Shown: one piece after another, positions 1-11,020 of the stretch | Layout: every line of letters starts with the position of its first letter | Numbering within the stretch: position 1 is the first letter of the stretch | Assembly: GCF_004193775.1 (NCBI RefSeq) | Contig: NC_041005.1 | Span: 12,278,501-12,342,500, forward strand | DNA length: 64,000 nt | Direction of reading: 5' to 3' | Source: Glycine soja | Taxonomy: Eukaryota; Streptophyta; Magnoliopsida; Fabales; Fabaceae | Made by a program: the position numbers and the translations under genes | The notes under the pieces: model-generated | Databases searched by the model: none | Seen by the model: only the letters and a program-made list of their open reading frames with translations | Told to the model about the DNA's origin: nothing

Positions 1-44
1 GATAAGGGGATGAATGGAAAATCGTTTTTAAAACAAAATATGGT

Positions 45-2435
45 TTGTATGAATGGTTGGTTATGCCTTTTGGTCTAACTAACGCTCCTAGCACTTTCAT
101 GAGATTAATGAACCATATCTTGAGAGAGTTCATAGGAAAGTTCATTGTGGTGTACTTTGATGATATTCTTATCTATAGCACTTCACTTGATTTGCATATT
201 GATCATTTAAAATTTGTCTTGAATATGCTCAGAGAAGAACAATTGTATGCCAATCTTGAAAAATGCTTCTTTTGTACTAACCATGTTGTGTTTCTTGGTT
301 TTGTTGTGAGTTCAAAAGGAGTGCAAGTTGATGAGGAGAAGGTTAGGGCTATTCAAGAATGGCCTACACCTAAGTCCGTGACCGAGGTAAGGAGTTTTCA
401 TGGCTTAGAAAGTTTTTATAGACGATTTGTGAAGGATTTTAGCACATTGGCAGCACCTCTCAATGAAGTGCTCAAGAAAAATGTTGGTTTCAAATGGGGA
501 GAGAAACAAGAAGAAGCTTTCAATGTTCTTAAGCAAAAGCTAACTAATACCCCCATACTTGCGTTGCCAAACTTTCAAAAATCTTTTGAAATTGAGTGTG
601 ATGCTTCAAATGTTGGGATTGGGGCTGTGTTGTTGCAAGAAGGCCATCCAATTGCTTATTTTAGTGAAAAGTTAAGTGGTTCTACCCTTAACTATTCAAC
701 TTATGATAAGGAGTTGTATGCCTTAGTGCGGGCTTTGAAAACATGGCAACACTACCTTTATCCCAAGGAATTTTTCATTCATAGTGACCATGAGTCCCTC
801 AAATATATCAAGGGACAAGGAAAGCTTAACAAAAGGCATGCCAAGTAGGTGGAATTCCTAGATCAATTCCCTTATGTTATCAAACATAAAAAGGGAAAAG
901 GTAATATTGTAGTCGATGCTCTTTCTCGGTGTCATGCATTACTTTCTATGCTTGAAACAAAATTTATTGGTCTTGAATGTTTGAAAAGCATGTATGAAAG
1001 TGATGAAACTTTTGGTGAAATTTTTAAAAATTGTGAAATTTTTTCAGAAAATGGTTTCTTTAGACATGAAGGCTTTTTTTTCAAAGAAAACAAGTTGTGT
1101 GTGCCTGAATGTTCTACAAGAAACTTGCTTGTTTGTGACGCACATGAAGGAGGTTTAATGGGGGCATTTTGGGGTCCAAAAGACTCTAGAAACATTACAA
1201 GAACATTTTTATTGGCCTCATATGAAAAAGGATGTGTAGAAATTTTGTGAACATTGCATTGTATGTAAAATGGCAAAGTCAAAGGTAAAGCCTCATGGAT
1301 TGTATATTCCATTGCCAATTCCGGAGTATCCTTGGATTGATTTATCCATGGATTTTGTTTTAGGGCTGCCAAAAACAAGCAGTGGTAGAAACTCCATTTT
1401 TGTGGTCGTTGATAGGTTTTCTAAAATGACTCATTTTATTCCATGTAAAAAAGTTGATGATGCTTCCCATGTGGCTGATTTGTTTTTCAAGGAGATTGTG
1501 AGACTCCATGGTTTACCAAGGAGCATTGTTAGTGATAAGGACTCCAAGTTCCTAAGCCATTTTTGGAGGACTTTGTGGGGCAAGTTGGGCACTAAATTGT
1601 TATTTTCAACCACTTGTCACCCACAAACCGATGGGCAAACGAAAGTTGTTAATAGGACATTGGGAACTTTGCTTAGGACAGTTTTGAGGAAGAACTTAAA
1701 AACTTGGGAAGCTTGTTTACCCCATGTTGAATTTGCTTACAATAGAGTTGTTCATAGCATAGAGCTGTTCATAGCACTACTAATAGTTCTCCTTTTGAAG
1801 TTGTTTATGGTTTTAACCCACTAACTCCTCTTGATCTTTTGCCTATGCCTAATGTTTATGTTTTTAAACATAAAGAAGGTCAAGCAAAGGCAGACTATGT
1901 GAAGAAGCTTCATGAGAGAGTCAAAGATCAAATAGAGAGGAAAAATAAAAGCTATGCTAAACAAGCCAACAAAGGAAGAAAGAAAGTTGTCTTTGAACCC
2001 AGAGATTGGGTTTGGGTGCACATGAGAAAAGACAGGTTTCCGGAACAAAGGAAATCAAAGCTTCAACCAAGGGGAGATGGACCATTTCAAGTGCTTGAAA
2101 GAATCAATGACAATGCTTACAAAGTTGAGCTACCCGGTGAGTATAATGTTAGTTCCACCTTCAATGTATCTGATTTATCTCTTTTTGATGTAGATGGAGA
2201 ATCTGATTTGAGGACAAATCCTTCTTAAGAGGGAGAGAATGATGAGGACATGACCAAGAGCAAGGGAAAAGATCCACTTGAAGGACTTGGAGGACCTATG
2301 ACAAGGGCTAGAGCAAGGAAAGCAAAGGAAGCTCTTCAACAACTGTTGTCCATACTATTTAAATACAAGCCCAAGTTTCAAGGAGAAAAGTTTAAGGTTG
2401 TGAGTTGTATCATGACCCAAATGGAGGAGGACTAA
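45..2435 (+). pseudogene. Gypsy pol pseudogene (RT, RNase H, integrase)
   Basis: The domains in order are the reverse transcriptase C-terminal half with YFDDILIYS, the connection region, RNase H ([14 protein letters not shown]), the integrase core ([35 protein letters not shown]) and a basic C-terminal domain ending near GPMTRARA. It is broken several times: an in-frame TAG at 846-848, a frame change near 1162 in a run of G, a frame change near 1750-1780 where a short segment (gttcatagcatagagct) is partly duplicated, and a TAA at 2226-2228 just before the polypurine tract. Downstream of that TAA the frame stays open to 2435, inside the LTR. The gene cannot make a full polyprotein. Gag and protease are outside the window. 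Confidence 0.88.
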
Positions 2436-2671
2436 ATGGCGCCACTTCGTCTTAATTTTAGAGTGTTTAGTTTGTCTAAATAATGGCCAAATCCATGTAA
2501 AGTTGGCTGACCAAAAATATGTTTTGGGTTAATCAACTAAAGGGGATTTAGTTTGGCTTAGTTCAAGTTGTAATAAGGGACCAATTGGCAGCTTAGGCAT
2601 CAGCCTTGGGGTGACTTTTGGTTGCCACAATTTCAGTTACACTCAGCCATTAAGTTCTTTTAATTCCCTAG
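2240..2671 (+). repeat. 3' LTR of the outer gypsy element, left part
   Basis: The LTR starts with TG directly after the purine run at 2227-2239. It holds the last ~65 codons of pol (2241-2435), then non-coding sequence until the Athila-like insertion. With the right part (19217-19895) the LTR would be about 1.1 kb. The other LTR is outside the window, so the start is inferred from the purine tract and the TG dinucleotide only. Confidence 0.65.
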
Positions 2672-3191
2672 TGATGTGCCATTATTTTCTCCTATTTCTT
2701 AACCCTTTTTGCACCATTTTAATTACTGATTAGTCTTAATTGTCAAACTAATTAGGCAGTTTTATTATTTGGGCTCATTCAGCTAATTTGATGTTTTTAA
2801 TCTAATTTCAGGAAATAATGAAGCATTGGGCTTGAATCCAGAATTGGGCTTGGACTTGAAGAGGGCAGCCTATTTTATTCTGCCAAATTTTATCTTATCT
2901 AGACTTTATCTTATCTAGATATTATTTAGATTTGATCTCATCTAGAAATTATTTCATCTAGATCTTATCTTATCTTATCTAGATTTTATTTTATTTATGG
3001 GCTTGGATTTAAAACAGATTTGTAAGCTTTGGGGCTGAAAACTATATAACAACACCAAGGTTCTAGCTTCTCTCTCTTCTCTTCTCTCTCTCATCTCCTC
3101 TCTCTTTTCCGTTTTAGTCACTTTTCGTTTTAGCAATAAAATTTCGTTCTTCAATCTATAATTTCGTTCTCTATTGATTAATGGAAAACTA
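2672..3191 (+). repeat. 5' LTR of the Athila-like element, first part
   Basis: It matches 18145-18654 of the 3' LTR closely. It contains repeated TTATCTTATCTAGA units (2880-2990), a TATA box (TATATAA, 3043-3049) followed by a CT-rich tract typical of a transcription start, and an AATAAA-type signal near 3135. The copia-type element is inserted after 3191, and the LTR resumes at 9767. Confidence 0.92.
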
Positions 3192-4732
3192 TGTTGGATC
3201 AAGTGGCATCGGAATAATTAAGAAGGGGGGGTTGAATTAATTATTACTGAACCTATACTAATTAAAAATCTACCTTTCTTAATATTACCAAAAGTAAAAA
3301 CAATAATTAAAGTGCACATCGGAAATTAAAAGAGTAGGGAAGAAGACAAACACACAAGAGTTTTGTACTGGTTCGGCAACAACCCGTGCCTACATCCAGT
3401 CCCTAAGCGACCTGCGGTCCTTGAGATTTCTTTTCAACCTTGTAAAAATCCTTTTACAAGCAAAGATCCACAAGGGATGTACCCTCCCCTGTTCTCTTTG
3501 AACAACCTAGTGGATGTACCTTCCACTAGAACTGATCTACAAGAGATGTACCCTCTCTTGTTCTCAGTCACAACAACCCAAGTAGATGTACCCTCTACTT
3601 GTACCACAAAGGATGTACCCTCTAATCTGTTAAGACAAAGTTCTCAGGCGGTTAGTCCTTCGAAACTTTGTGAATGGGGAAACAAAAGAATTCTCAGGCG
3701 GTTAGTCCTTTGAAATATTTTGTTTATGGGAAAGGGAAGAATCAAAAGAATTCTCAGACTGTGTCGTTTTGAATTCTTTGACAAGGGAGAAGGGAGACAC
3801 AAAAGAATTCAGGCGGTTAGTCCTTCGTTCTTTTGGAAAAGGGAGAAGAGAGACACAAAAAGAATTCAGGCAGTTAGTCATTGGTGAATTCTTTTTGGCA
3901 AAGGGAGAAGGGAATGAAAAAGATGAATAGCACAAGTTTTTGATCAAATAACTTTTCTTGAAAGAAAATTTTTTGAACAAAAACTTTTAGAAAGATGAAG
4001 AGAAATGAAACCAGAAAGTTCTGTTGAAAGAAATGAAAGAAGATGTTGAAAGATAGATTGAAAGATAGAATGATTGAAAGAAATGATGGATTTGAATAAT
4101 TAATGTTTCATGCCTAGGTCACATATTTATAGTTTCTTGATGACTTGAAGTCAAAACTTGTAACTCTTAGCAATTCCTTTAAAACTAATTATTTAAAAAG
4201 TTATGACTTTTGAAAGAATCTTCAAAAACAAGTTACTTGAAGAAATGTGACTTTTGGAAATGAATTTTTCGAAAACAGTCACTGGTAATCGATTACCATA
4301 AAAGTGTAATCGATTACACATCAACAGATGTGACTCTTCATTTTGAATTTTGAAAATCTTAACATTTTAAAACCACTGGTAATCGATTACTACAATCTGG
4401 TAATCGATTACAGAGAGTAAAACTCTTTGGTAATGATTTTGTGAAAACTTCTTGTGCTATTCAATGTTTTGAAAAAAAATTTAATACTTATCTTGATTAA
4501 GTCTTCTCTTGATTCTTGAATCTTTGAGTCTTGAATCTTGATCTTGATTATTCTTGAATCTTGAATCTTCTTGATGAAACTTTCTCTTGAATCTTTCTCT
4601 TGATTCTTGAAATGTTCTTGACTCAATCTTGAAATCATTCTCTTAGGCTTTTTGTCATCATCTTTGTTATCATCAAAACACCTTGAATCAATCTTGATTC
4701 ATCATCATGAAGCAATGAAGTTTGCGTCTACA
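3192..4732 (-). repeat. Copia-type LTR (3' LTR in element orientation)
   Basis: It is a near copy of 8207-9766. It holds blocks of the type GGATGTACCCTC, three or four GGCGGTTAGTCCTT repeats (3650-3880), and pairs of the palindrome TAATCGATTA (near 4290-4315 and 4380-4410). The minus-strand start TGTAGACG abuts the purine tract at 4733. Confidence 0.93.
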
Positions 4733-4748
4733 ATCTCCCCCTTTTTGA
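4733..4748 (-). other. Polypurine tract of the copia-type element
   Basis: On the minus strand this reads TCAAAAAGGGGGAGAT directly before the LTR start TGTAGA. It is the expected plus-strand priming site of an LTR retroelement and fixes the element's orientation. Confidence 0.85.
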
Positions 4749-5172
4749 TGATGACAACCCTGAAATCAAGAAACTCATACACACACTTTTTCCTAGTTGA
4801 TCACTCACTTAAATTCTCCCCCTTTGTTTTTGAGTTTATGCTTCACTTGAAATTAAGTTAATTACTTATGTGAGTTCTTGATTTAATTCATATTTCTCTC
4901 CCCCTTTGGCATCAACAAAAAGCCAAAGTGCGTAACAAGTATAAGACAAACATATACTATTAATCATTCACAAGACATACATTGAAGAATATAAACCAAT
5001 CATGAAGCAAGAAACATGAATAGATATATAAAAACCACATAGTCATATAACATAATTCATAATTGTTCAATCAAACCATGCAAATAAAGAAATACTAACT
5101 TATCCAAATGTCATAATATAGCCAAATACACGGCTAGAAAACAAAGTACTAGTAAAATTAAATAATAGAAAA

Positions 5173-6278
5173 CTAAGATGATGGTGGCGGCGGTGGTGGT
5201 AGATCAAAGCTTGTACGAATATAAGAAACATCTTCTTCGACCTTGGTGATTCTTGACACCATCTCATTGAAGCGCATGTCCACTTGTAACTCCAAAGTAT
5301 CAAACTTTTCACCAACAAAGGTTTGAAGACCATCGAACCCATCCAAAATCTTTTGAAGAAGAGAGGAATCTTCTCCACCATGTCCTTCTTCATCAACAGG
5401 TCGAGCACCCTTTTTCACCCAAGAGCCATCATGCTCTTTTTGATAACCAAAGGATGCAATGACAGCAACACCTATTAGAAAGGATCTCTTGATTGGAACA
5501 TAAGGTTCAGAATCAAGAGGGACGTTAAAGTGTTGAAGGAAGAGGGTGACTAGATGTGGATATGACAATGGAGCATTTAATCGCAATGCCTTATGCATGC
5601 GATATCGGACTAAGTGTGCCCAATCAATTTGTCGGCCTTTATGAAAAGCCCACATAACAATAAGATCTTCTTCAGAAACCTGTGCAAGGTTTGAAGATCT
5701 TGGAAGCAAGATACGAACAATAAGGTAATGAAGGATGCGGCTCTCAAAAGCCAATGAACCGACAAGAAGCCTTCTGGTCATATCCGCTTGGTTGGTGCAA
5801 ACCAACCGGCGGGCATCATGCACAGAAAATTCATATTTCCAATCATCAATCAGTGTACCTTCAAATGGTACACCTTCACTGGATAATTGGGTTAACTCAT
5901 AGAATAGAGATTGGTCAATGACCATTTTAATCCCATAAACTTCAAAAATTAAAGTGCCTTCTTGGGTTTCAAAGTTTGAATAGAAGGCTTTGACTAACTC
6001 AGAGTAAACAGGAAATTTTAAAAACATGAAAGGAATAAGATTGGAGTTTTCAAATGCCTGAATGCATTCAAAACTCTCATTTGAAAAGAAATCCATATCA
6101 ATGAATTTTGGATCAACAATAGAACGAGAAGAAAAGAGATTTGTGTACCGTATCCGCTGTTCTTCGGATGAAACAATGAGGCAGAGGGAATAGAGGAAGG
6201 AATCGACGTTTCCTGAGTCTCGGAATGCCGTTGACTCCGACTTGAAGAACCCTTTCGCTTCTTTGATGGTTCCACCAT
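5173..6278 (-). pseudogene. Putative plant transposon protein gene carried inside the copia-type element (frameshifted)
   Basis: The long minus-strand frame from about 6165 to 5173 encodes blocks such as SIVDPKFIDMDFF, YSELVKAFYSNFE, FEVYGIKMVID and RRLLVGSLAFESRILHYLIVR. These are typical of the putative plant transposon protein domain (I believe PF20167), and the frame ends in a proline run. The natural start is probably the ATG at 6278 (MVEPSKKRKGSSSRSQRH), which lies in another frame, so a frame change near 6165 breaks the gene. The proteins usually have a basic, serine-rich N-terminus as here. Their function is unknown. It lies in the same orientation as the element and occupies the place where pol should be, so it travels as cargo. 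Confidence 0.72.
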
Positions 6279-7063
6279 TAGAAGAGATTTTTTGAAATTT
6301 CAATCGGTTCAAATGAAAGAGAATGAAAAAAGATGAAGTTTGGGCTTTGTGGGAAGTGATTTGGACAAGAAATGAGTGAGATATGGCATAAGAGAAAATT
6401 GGGAACGAGGGTTTTTGAAAATAAGAGAGGTTGCAGATTTCTGATTTTGAAATTTGTATATATAGGTGCAGAGACGCGTGGTAATCGATTACACTAATAT
6501 GGTAATCGATTACCAATGAGCATATTAGCTAAAAATAATTGCCTGTAATCGGTTACACTAATATGGTAATCGATTACCAGAGAGCTTTTTAGCCAAAAAA
6601 TAAAAGCTGATTGATTTTTAAAGAAAAATATGAATGAGTATCAAAATACTTTCTTAATGAAAATATATATATTTTTTTAAAAATACTTTATGAATGAATC
6701 TTAATCAAGTAATACATATTCAAAATCATGCATAATTAAAAAATCTTGTAGACATGAAATTATATAAAAAATAATCAACACAAGTATTGAAGAATAATAA
6801 TCATAGACATTATCAAAATACTTAAAAGTAGTCTTCATGCTTTGAGAAAGAAAAAAATAACTCAATCAAGAAAATTTAACCACATACTCACAATTTCAAT
6901 CAATCAAAGATAAAAAAAAATTGTTAGTCATCATAATCAAATTAATTGAAAGAGAAATGTCAATCAAAATAAAATTTCAAAAGAGAATGTTTTTTATGTT
7001 ACCTTTTTCATGATTAAAGGTGTCTAGATCTTTGAAGATGGAAGTCATACTTTTGCTTTTTGT
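6279..7063. other. AT-rich spacer of the copia-type element with TAATCGATTA palindromes
   Basis: No coding frame is recognisable. Four copies or near copies of the TAATCGATTA palindrome lie in two pairs at 6480-6580, just upstream of the carried gene in its own orientation. The same palindrome pairs occur in the LTRs. The rest is A+T-rich with short repeats of ATCAAT type. Confidence 0.6.
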
Positions 7064-8156
7064 TTAAACTTCTTGAGAGAAGTTCTCATCACTCTCATAA
7101 TCCTTGGTTAGAAGATTGATCTCCTTTTCTGAACCATCGGATGAATCATTGTCGTCCCATGCAATGTAGGCCTTCTTGGTTCTTCTTTCATCATACCTTT
7201 TCTTATCACTTTTCTCAGGCCATTCTTCATTTAAAGGACAATTAGCTTTGATGTGACCAAGTTGGTTGCATTTGTAACATCTAAGAACTTGAGAGTCTTC
7301 TTGTGATCTTCTTCCATTGATAAAGTCTTGACGCCTCTCTATTCTTCTTCTCTTGACAAATTTCTAGAACTTCTTCACAAAGAGTGAGAAGTCTTCTTCA
7401 TCATTTGAATCTTCTTCTTCATTTTCTTCTTGTATTGACGATGACGCTTTAAGTGCTATACTCCTCTTCTTTTTGTCGGTTTCTTCATTTTGATTAAGAC
7501 GTTGGAGTTCCATTTCATGTTCCTGCAATTTTCCAAACAAAGTAGCAAGAGACATAGAAGAGAGATCTTTACTTTCAGAAATAGCAGTTACCTTGGGCTG
7601 CCATTCCCTACTTAAGCATCTTAAAACTTTATTAATTAAATCTTCATTAGGGAAGATTTTTCCTAAAAAGGCAAGATGGTTAACTATATGTGTAAATCTT
7701 TTCTGCATGCTATGGATGTTTTCATTGGGGTTCATCCTAAACAATTCATACTCGTGTAAGGGTATTGACTCTAGATCTTTTTACATCAGTGGTTCCTTCA
7801 TGTGTAAGTTGGAGAGTATCCCACATCTCCTTGGCATTTGTGCAATTTGACACTCTAAAATACTCATCTATTCCTAGGGCTGAAGTAATAATGTTTTTGG
7901 CTTTAAGATCATATTGGATTCTTCTTCTATCTTCTTCTGTCCACTTATCTCTAGGTTTTTGTGTTGTGGTGCTTGTGCTTACATCTACTACAGTGGGTAT
8001 GTATGGTCCTATTTCTATTGCTTCCCAAATGTTTAAATCTATGGCTTTAATGAAAATCTGCATACGGGTTTTCCAATATTAGTAACCCTCACCATTGAAA
8101 ATGGGTGGTCTATGAATGACATTTCCTTCAGGAAACAAAGGATTTGAAGAGGCCAT
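7064..8156 (-). pseudogene. Copia-type gag pseudogene
   Basis: The frame starts at an ATG at 8156 (MASSNPLFPEG), 37 bp inside the primer site. It shows the copia gag hallmarks: YWKTRMQIFIK, KAKNIITSALG, NCTNAKEMWDTLQLTHEGT, the UBN2-like HSMQKRFTHIVNHL block, then a zinc knuckle CYKCNQLGHIKANC near 7290-7235. It ends at a TAA at 7064 after an acidic tail (NDSSDGSEKE). It is broken by a stop near 8085 (GEGY then TAA), a frame break near 7745 and a stop at 7361. Gag packages element RNA. This copy could not act alone. Confidence 0.85.
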
Positions 8157-8192
8157 GAATCTTGAAGTTGTTAAACTTTCTACAAGAAACCT

Positions 8193-8204
8193 GCTCTGAT
8201 ACCA
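8193..8204 (-). other. Primer-binding site (initiator Met tRNA) of the copia-type element
   Basis: The minus strand reads TGGTATCAGAGC two bases from the LTR end at 8207. This is complementary to the 3' end of plant initiator Met tRNA, the usual primer of copia and many gypsy elements. Confidence 0.9.
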
Positions 8205-8206
8205 CT

Positions 8207-9766
8207 TGTTGGATCAAGTGGCCTCAGAATAATTAAGAAGGGGGGGTTGAATTAATTATTACTGAACCTTTAATAATTAAAAATCTACCTTTCTTAATAT
8301 TACCAAAAGTAAAAACAATAATTAAAGTGCACAACGGAAATTAAAAGAGTAGGGAAGAAGAAGACCAACACACAAGAGTTTTATACTAGTTCGGCAACAA
8401 CTCGCGCCTACATCCAGTCCCCAAGCGACCTGCGGTCCTTGAGATGTCTTTTCAACCTTGTAAAAATCCTTTTACAAGCAAAGATCCACAAGGGATGTAC
8501 CCTCCCCTGTTCTCTTTGAACAACCTAGTGGATGTATCCTCCACTAGAACTGATCCACAAGAGATGTACCTTCTCTTGTTCTTAGTCACAACAACCCAAG
8601 TAGATGTACCCTCTACTTGTACCACAAAAGATGTACCCTGCAATGTGTTAAGACAAAGTTCTCAGGTGGTTAGTCCTTCGAAACTTTGTGAATGGGGAAA
8701 CAAAAGAATTTTCAGGCGGTTAGTCCTTTGAAATCTTTTGTTTATGGGAAAGGGAAGAATCAAAAGAATTCTCAGACTGTGTCGTTTTGAATTCTTTGAC
8801 AAGGGAGAAGGGAGACACAAAAGAATTCAGGAGGTTAGTCCTTCGTTCTTTTGGAAAAGGGAGAAGAGAGACACAAAAAGAATTCAGGCGGTTAGTCATT
8901 GGCGAATTCTTTTTGGCAAAGGGAGAAGGGAATGAAAAAGATGAATATCACAAGTTTTTGATCAAAGAAATTTTCTTGAAAGAAAAAAGTTTTGAACAAA
9001 AACTTTTAGAAAGATGAAGAGAAATGAAACCAGAAAGTTCTATTGAAAGAAATGAAAGAAGATGTTGAAAGATAGATTGAAAGATAGAATGATTGAAAGA
9101 AATGATGGATCTGAATAATTAATTTTTTATGCCAAGGTCACATATTTATAGTTTCTTGATGACTTCAAGTCAAAACTTGTAAATCTTGGCAATTCCTTTA
9201 AAATTAATTATTTAAAAAGTTATGACTTTTGAAAGAATCTTCAAAAACAAGTCACTTGAAGAAATGTGACTTTTGGAAATGAATTTTTCAAAAACAGTTA
9301 CTGGTAAACGATTACCATAAAGGTGTAATCGATTACACATCAACATATGTGACTCTTCATTTTGAATTTTGAAAATCTTAACGTTTTAAAACCACTGGTA
9401 ATCGATTACTACAATTTGGTAATCGATTACCAGAGAGTAAAACTCTTTGGTAATGATTTTGTGAAAACTTCTTGTGCTACTCAATGTTTTGAAAAACTTT
9501 TTAATACTTATCTTGATTAAGTCTTCTCTTGATTTTTGAATCTTTGAGTCTTGAATCTTGATCTTGATTATTCTTGAATCTTGAATCTTGAATCTTGAAT
9601 CTTCTTGATGAAACTTTCTCTTGAATCTTTCTCTTGATTCTTGAAATGTTCTTTACTCAATCTTGAAATCATTCTCTTAGGCTTTTTGTCATCATCTTTG
9701 TTATCTGCAAAACACCTTGAATCAATCTTAATTCATCATCATGAAGCAATGAAGTTTGCTTCTACA
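8207..9766 (-). repeat. Copia-type LTR (5' LTR in element orientation)
   Basis: It is the partner of 3192-4732. By eye I count about 25 substitutions in the first ~540 bp and roughly 3-4% overall, plus small indels. It ends TTCTACA at 9766. The Athila-like 5' LTR resumes immediately. Confidence 0.93.
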
Positions 9767-10125
9767 GGCTAAGTCTCCAACGTTGTTTTCTCTTGAGGAT
9801 CAAACACAGTTCTCTTTGAGGTTCTATTATTACTATTAAATTCTGATCAGTTTTTCCTCTTTACTAAATACTCTGTATTTGTTGCTATTAATTCATGCAT
9901 GCTTAGTGCTTGATTAATTGTCTACTGCGCTTAATTATGATATTTTCTAATTCACATCTATTCGCTGTTTAATTTACAAAAGCAAACAACCCCCCCAATT
10001 CGTTACTATTTTCCTACTATCTGTTATGAACATTTAGTTTATCATTGCTTGTTGGGAAACGACCTAGGATCACTTCCTAGTTATTGCATTTTAATGTTTA
10101 TTTGATTCGGGTACAGCCTCGATCA
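9767..10125 (+). repeat. 5' LTR of the Athila-like element, second part
   Basis: It continues the LTR interrupted at 3191 and ends GATCA at 10125. Compared with the 3' LTR it lacks about 190 bp (the equivalent of 18817-19012), lost between short TTAATT-type direct repeats. The 5' LTR is therefore 879 bp against 1067 bp for the 3' LTR. Confidence 0.9.
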
Positions 10126-11020
10126 AATTTGGTGCCGTTGCCAGGGAGCAGTGTCCAAAGGTTCATAATAGCTAGTGATTCGTGATTCGTGTTTTATGTT
10201 TAGTTGTTTTATGCTTTCGTATGTTGGTTAGTGTTGTGTTAGTGTTGTGTTAGTGTTGCGTTAGTCTTGCTTAGTGTCTTGTTATTTTGTTTAGTGTCTT
10301 GTTATTTTGTTTAGTGTGGTGTTTTGTTTTAGTTTTTTTGTTCAGCACTTCCCTTGTTTCAGTTTTTGCGTTTTGCTATGAATAGTGCTTTGCGACGGAT
10401 TTAGTGACCACTTTTGCTGATCTAGAAAATAGAGTAGTAGTGCAAATCCCTTAGCAACTAAATTAGTGACTACTGCTGACAATTTAATTGGCGATTTTTG
10501 TTTTGATAGTTAGGGTTGTTATTTTTGGCTGAATTTTGGTGTGGTAGGTTCTTTTGACTCATATTTTGTGTGAAAAATACCAGGAACACTTCTTGTGGCC
10601 AGATTTGAGAGATTCAAAAAAATTTGAGAACTTGTGTTTACCAAAACTTCAAACGAGCATAACTTTTGCTCCAGGTATTAGAATGACTATTATTATATAT
10701 GTATTTGGGGTAGAAAAAAATTTCCCATATTTTGGAAGCTTGCCAAAGGCTGGCTGAGGTCTCTAGCTAGCCAAATTCGCCTGTTTACTAGTTTTTCTTT
10801 TCAAGTTTTATTGTTTTATTTTTCTAAACTGTCCTTAGGTAGTTTCCATAGTTAGACTTTGAATTTTTGCCTGAAAATTTTTGTGCCATCTTTTCATGAG
10901 TTTAGGGTGTTGCGCACAAAATTTCAAGTCATTTAGATATCATTTGAGGGTAGCTGTAGTTCAAACCTACACTGTTACTTGCATAAGAAGGCAACTGGTT
11001 GTGCATGCTTAATGTAGTGT
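10126..11020 (+). other. Athila-like leader with tRNA-Asp primer-binding site
   Basis: The primer site TGGTGCCGTTGCCAGGGA starts at 10130, one or two changes from the tRNA-Asp complement. After it comes ~870 bp without a coding frame, including a short direct repeat of TTAGTGTTGTG type (10225-10330). This is the usual untranslated leader before gag. Confidence 0.85.

Larger units (their letters stand above)
1..2671 (+). mobile_element. Ty3/gypsy retrotransposon, 3' half (outermost retroelement of the left nest)
   Basis: The window opens inside reverse transcriptase and runs through RNase H and integrase to a polypurine tract (2227-2239). An LTR then begins TGATGAGG at 2240. The LTR is cut at 2671 by the Athila-like element and resumes at 19212, shown by the shared cctag duplication at 2667-2671 and 19212-19216. 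The 5' half lies left of the window. The lineage is uncertain. The pol tail reads past the polypurine tract into the LTR and carries a GPMTRARA motif, an arrangement I associate with CRM-type chromoviruses, but no chromodomain is clear. Confidence 0.85.
3192..9766 (-). mobile_element. Non-autonomous copia-type LTR retrotransposon carrying a foreign gene
   Basis: Two LTRs, 1541 and 1560 bp, begin TGTTGGATC and end TCTACA on the plus strand, so the element reads on the minus strand (TGTAGA...CCAACA). Orientation is fixed by an initiator-Met primer site TGGTATCAGAGC at 8193-8204 and a purine tract at 4733-4748. In order on the minus strand: a degenerate copia gag, then a putative plant transposon protein gene. 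No protease, integrase or reverse transcriptase is visible. The flanks are aacta (3187-3191) and ggcta (9767-9771), a poor target duplication. The style resembles SIRE/Maximus elements of soybean (family knowledge, not searched). Confidence 0.88.

Noticed and set aside
5100..5408. Separate small gene overlapping the cargo gene
   Set aside because: Shadow frame on the same strand as the longer, domain-bearing frame.
8193..8204. Possible tRNA gene near the initiator-Met sequence
   Set aside because: Only the 12-base primer-binding complement is present, next to an LTR; no cloverleaf.
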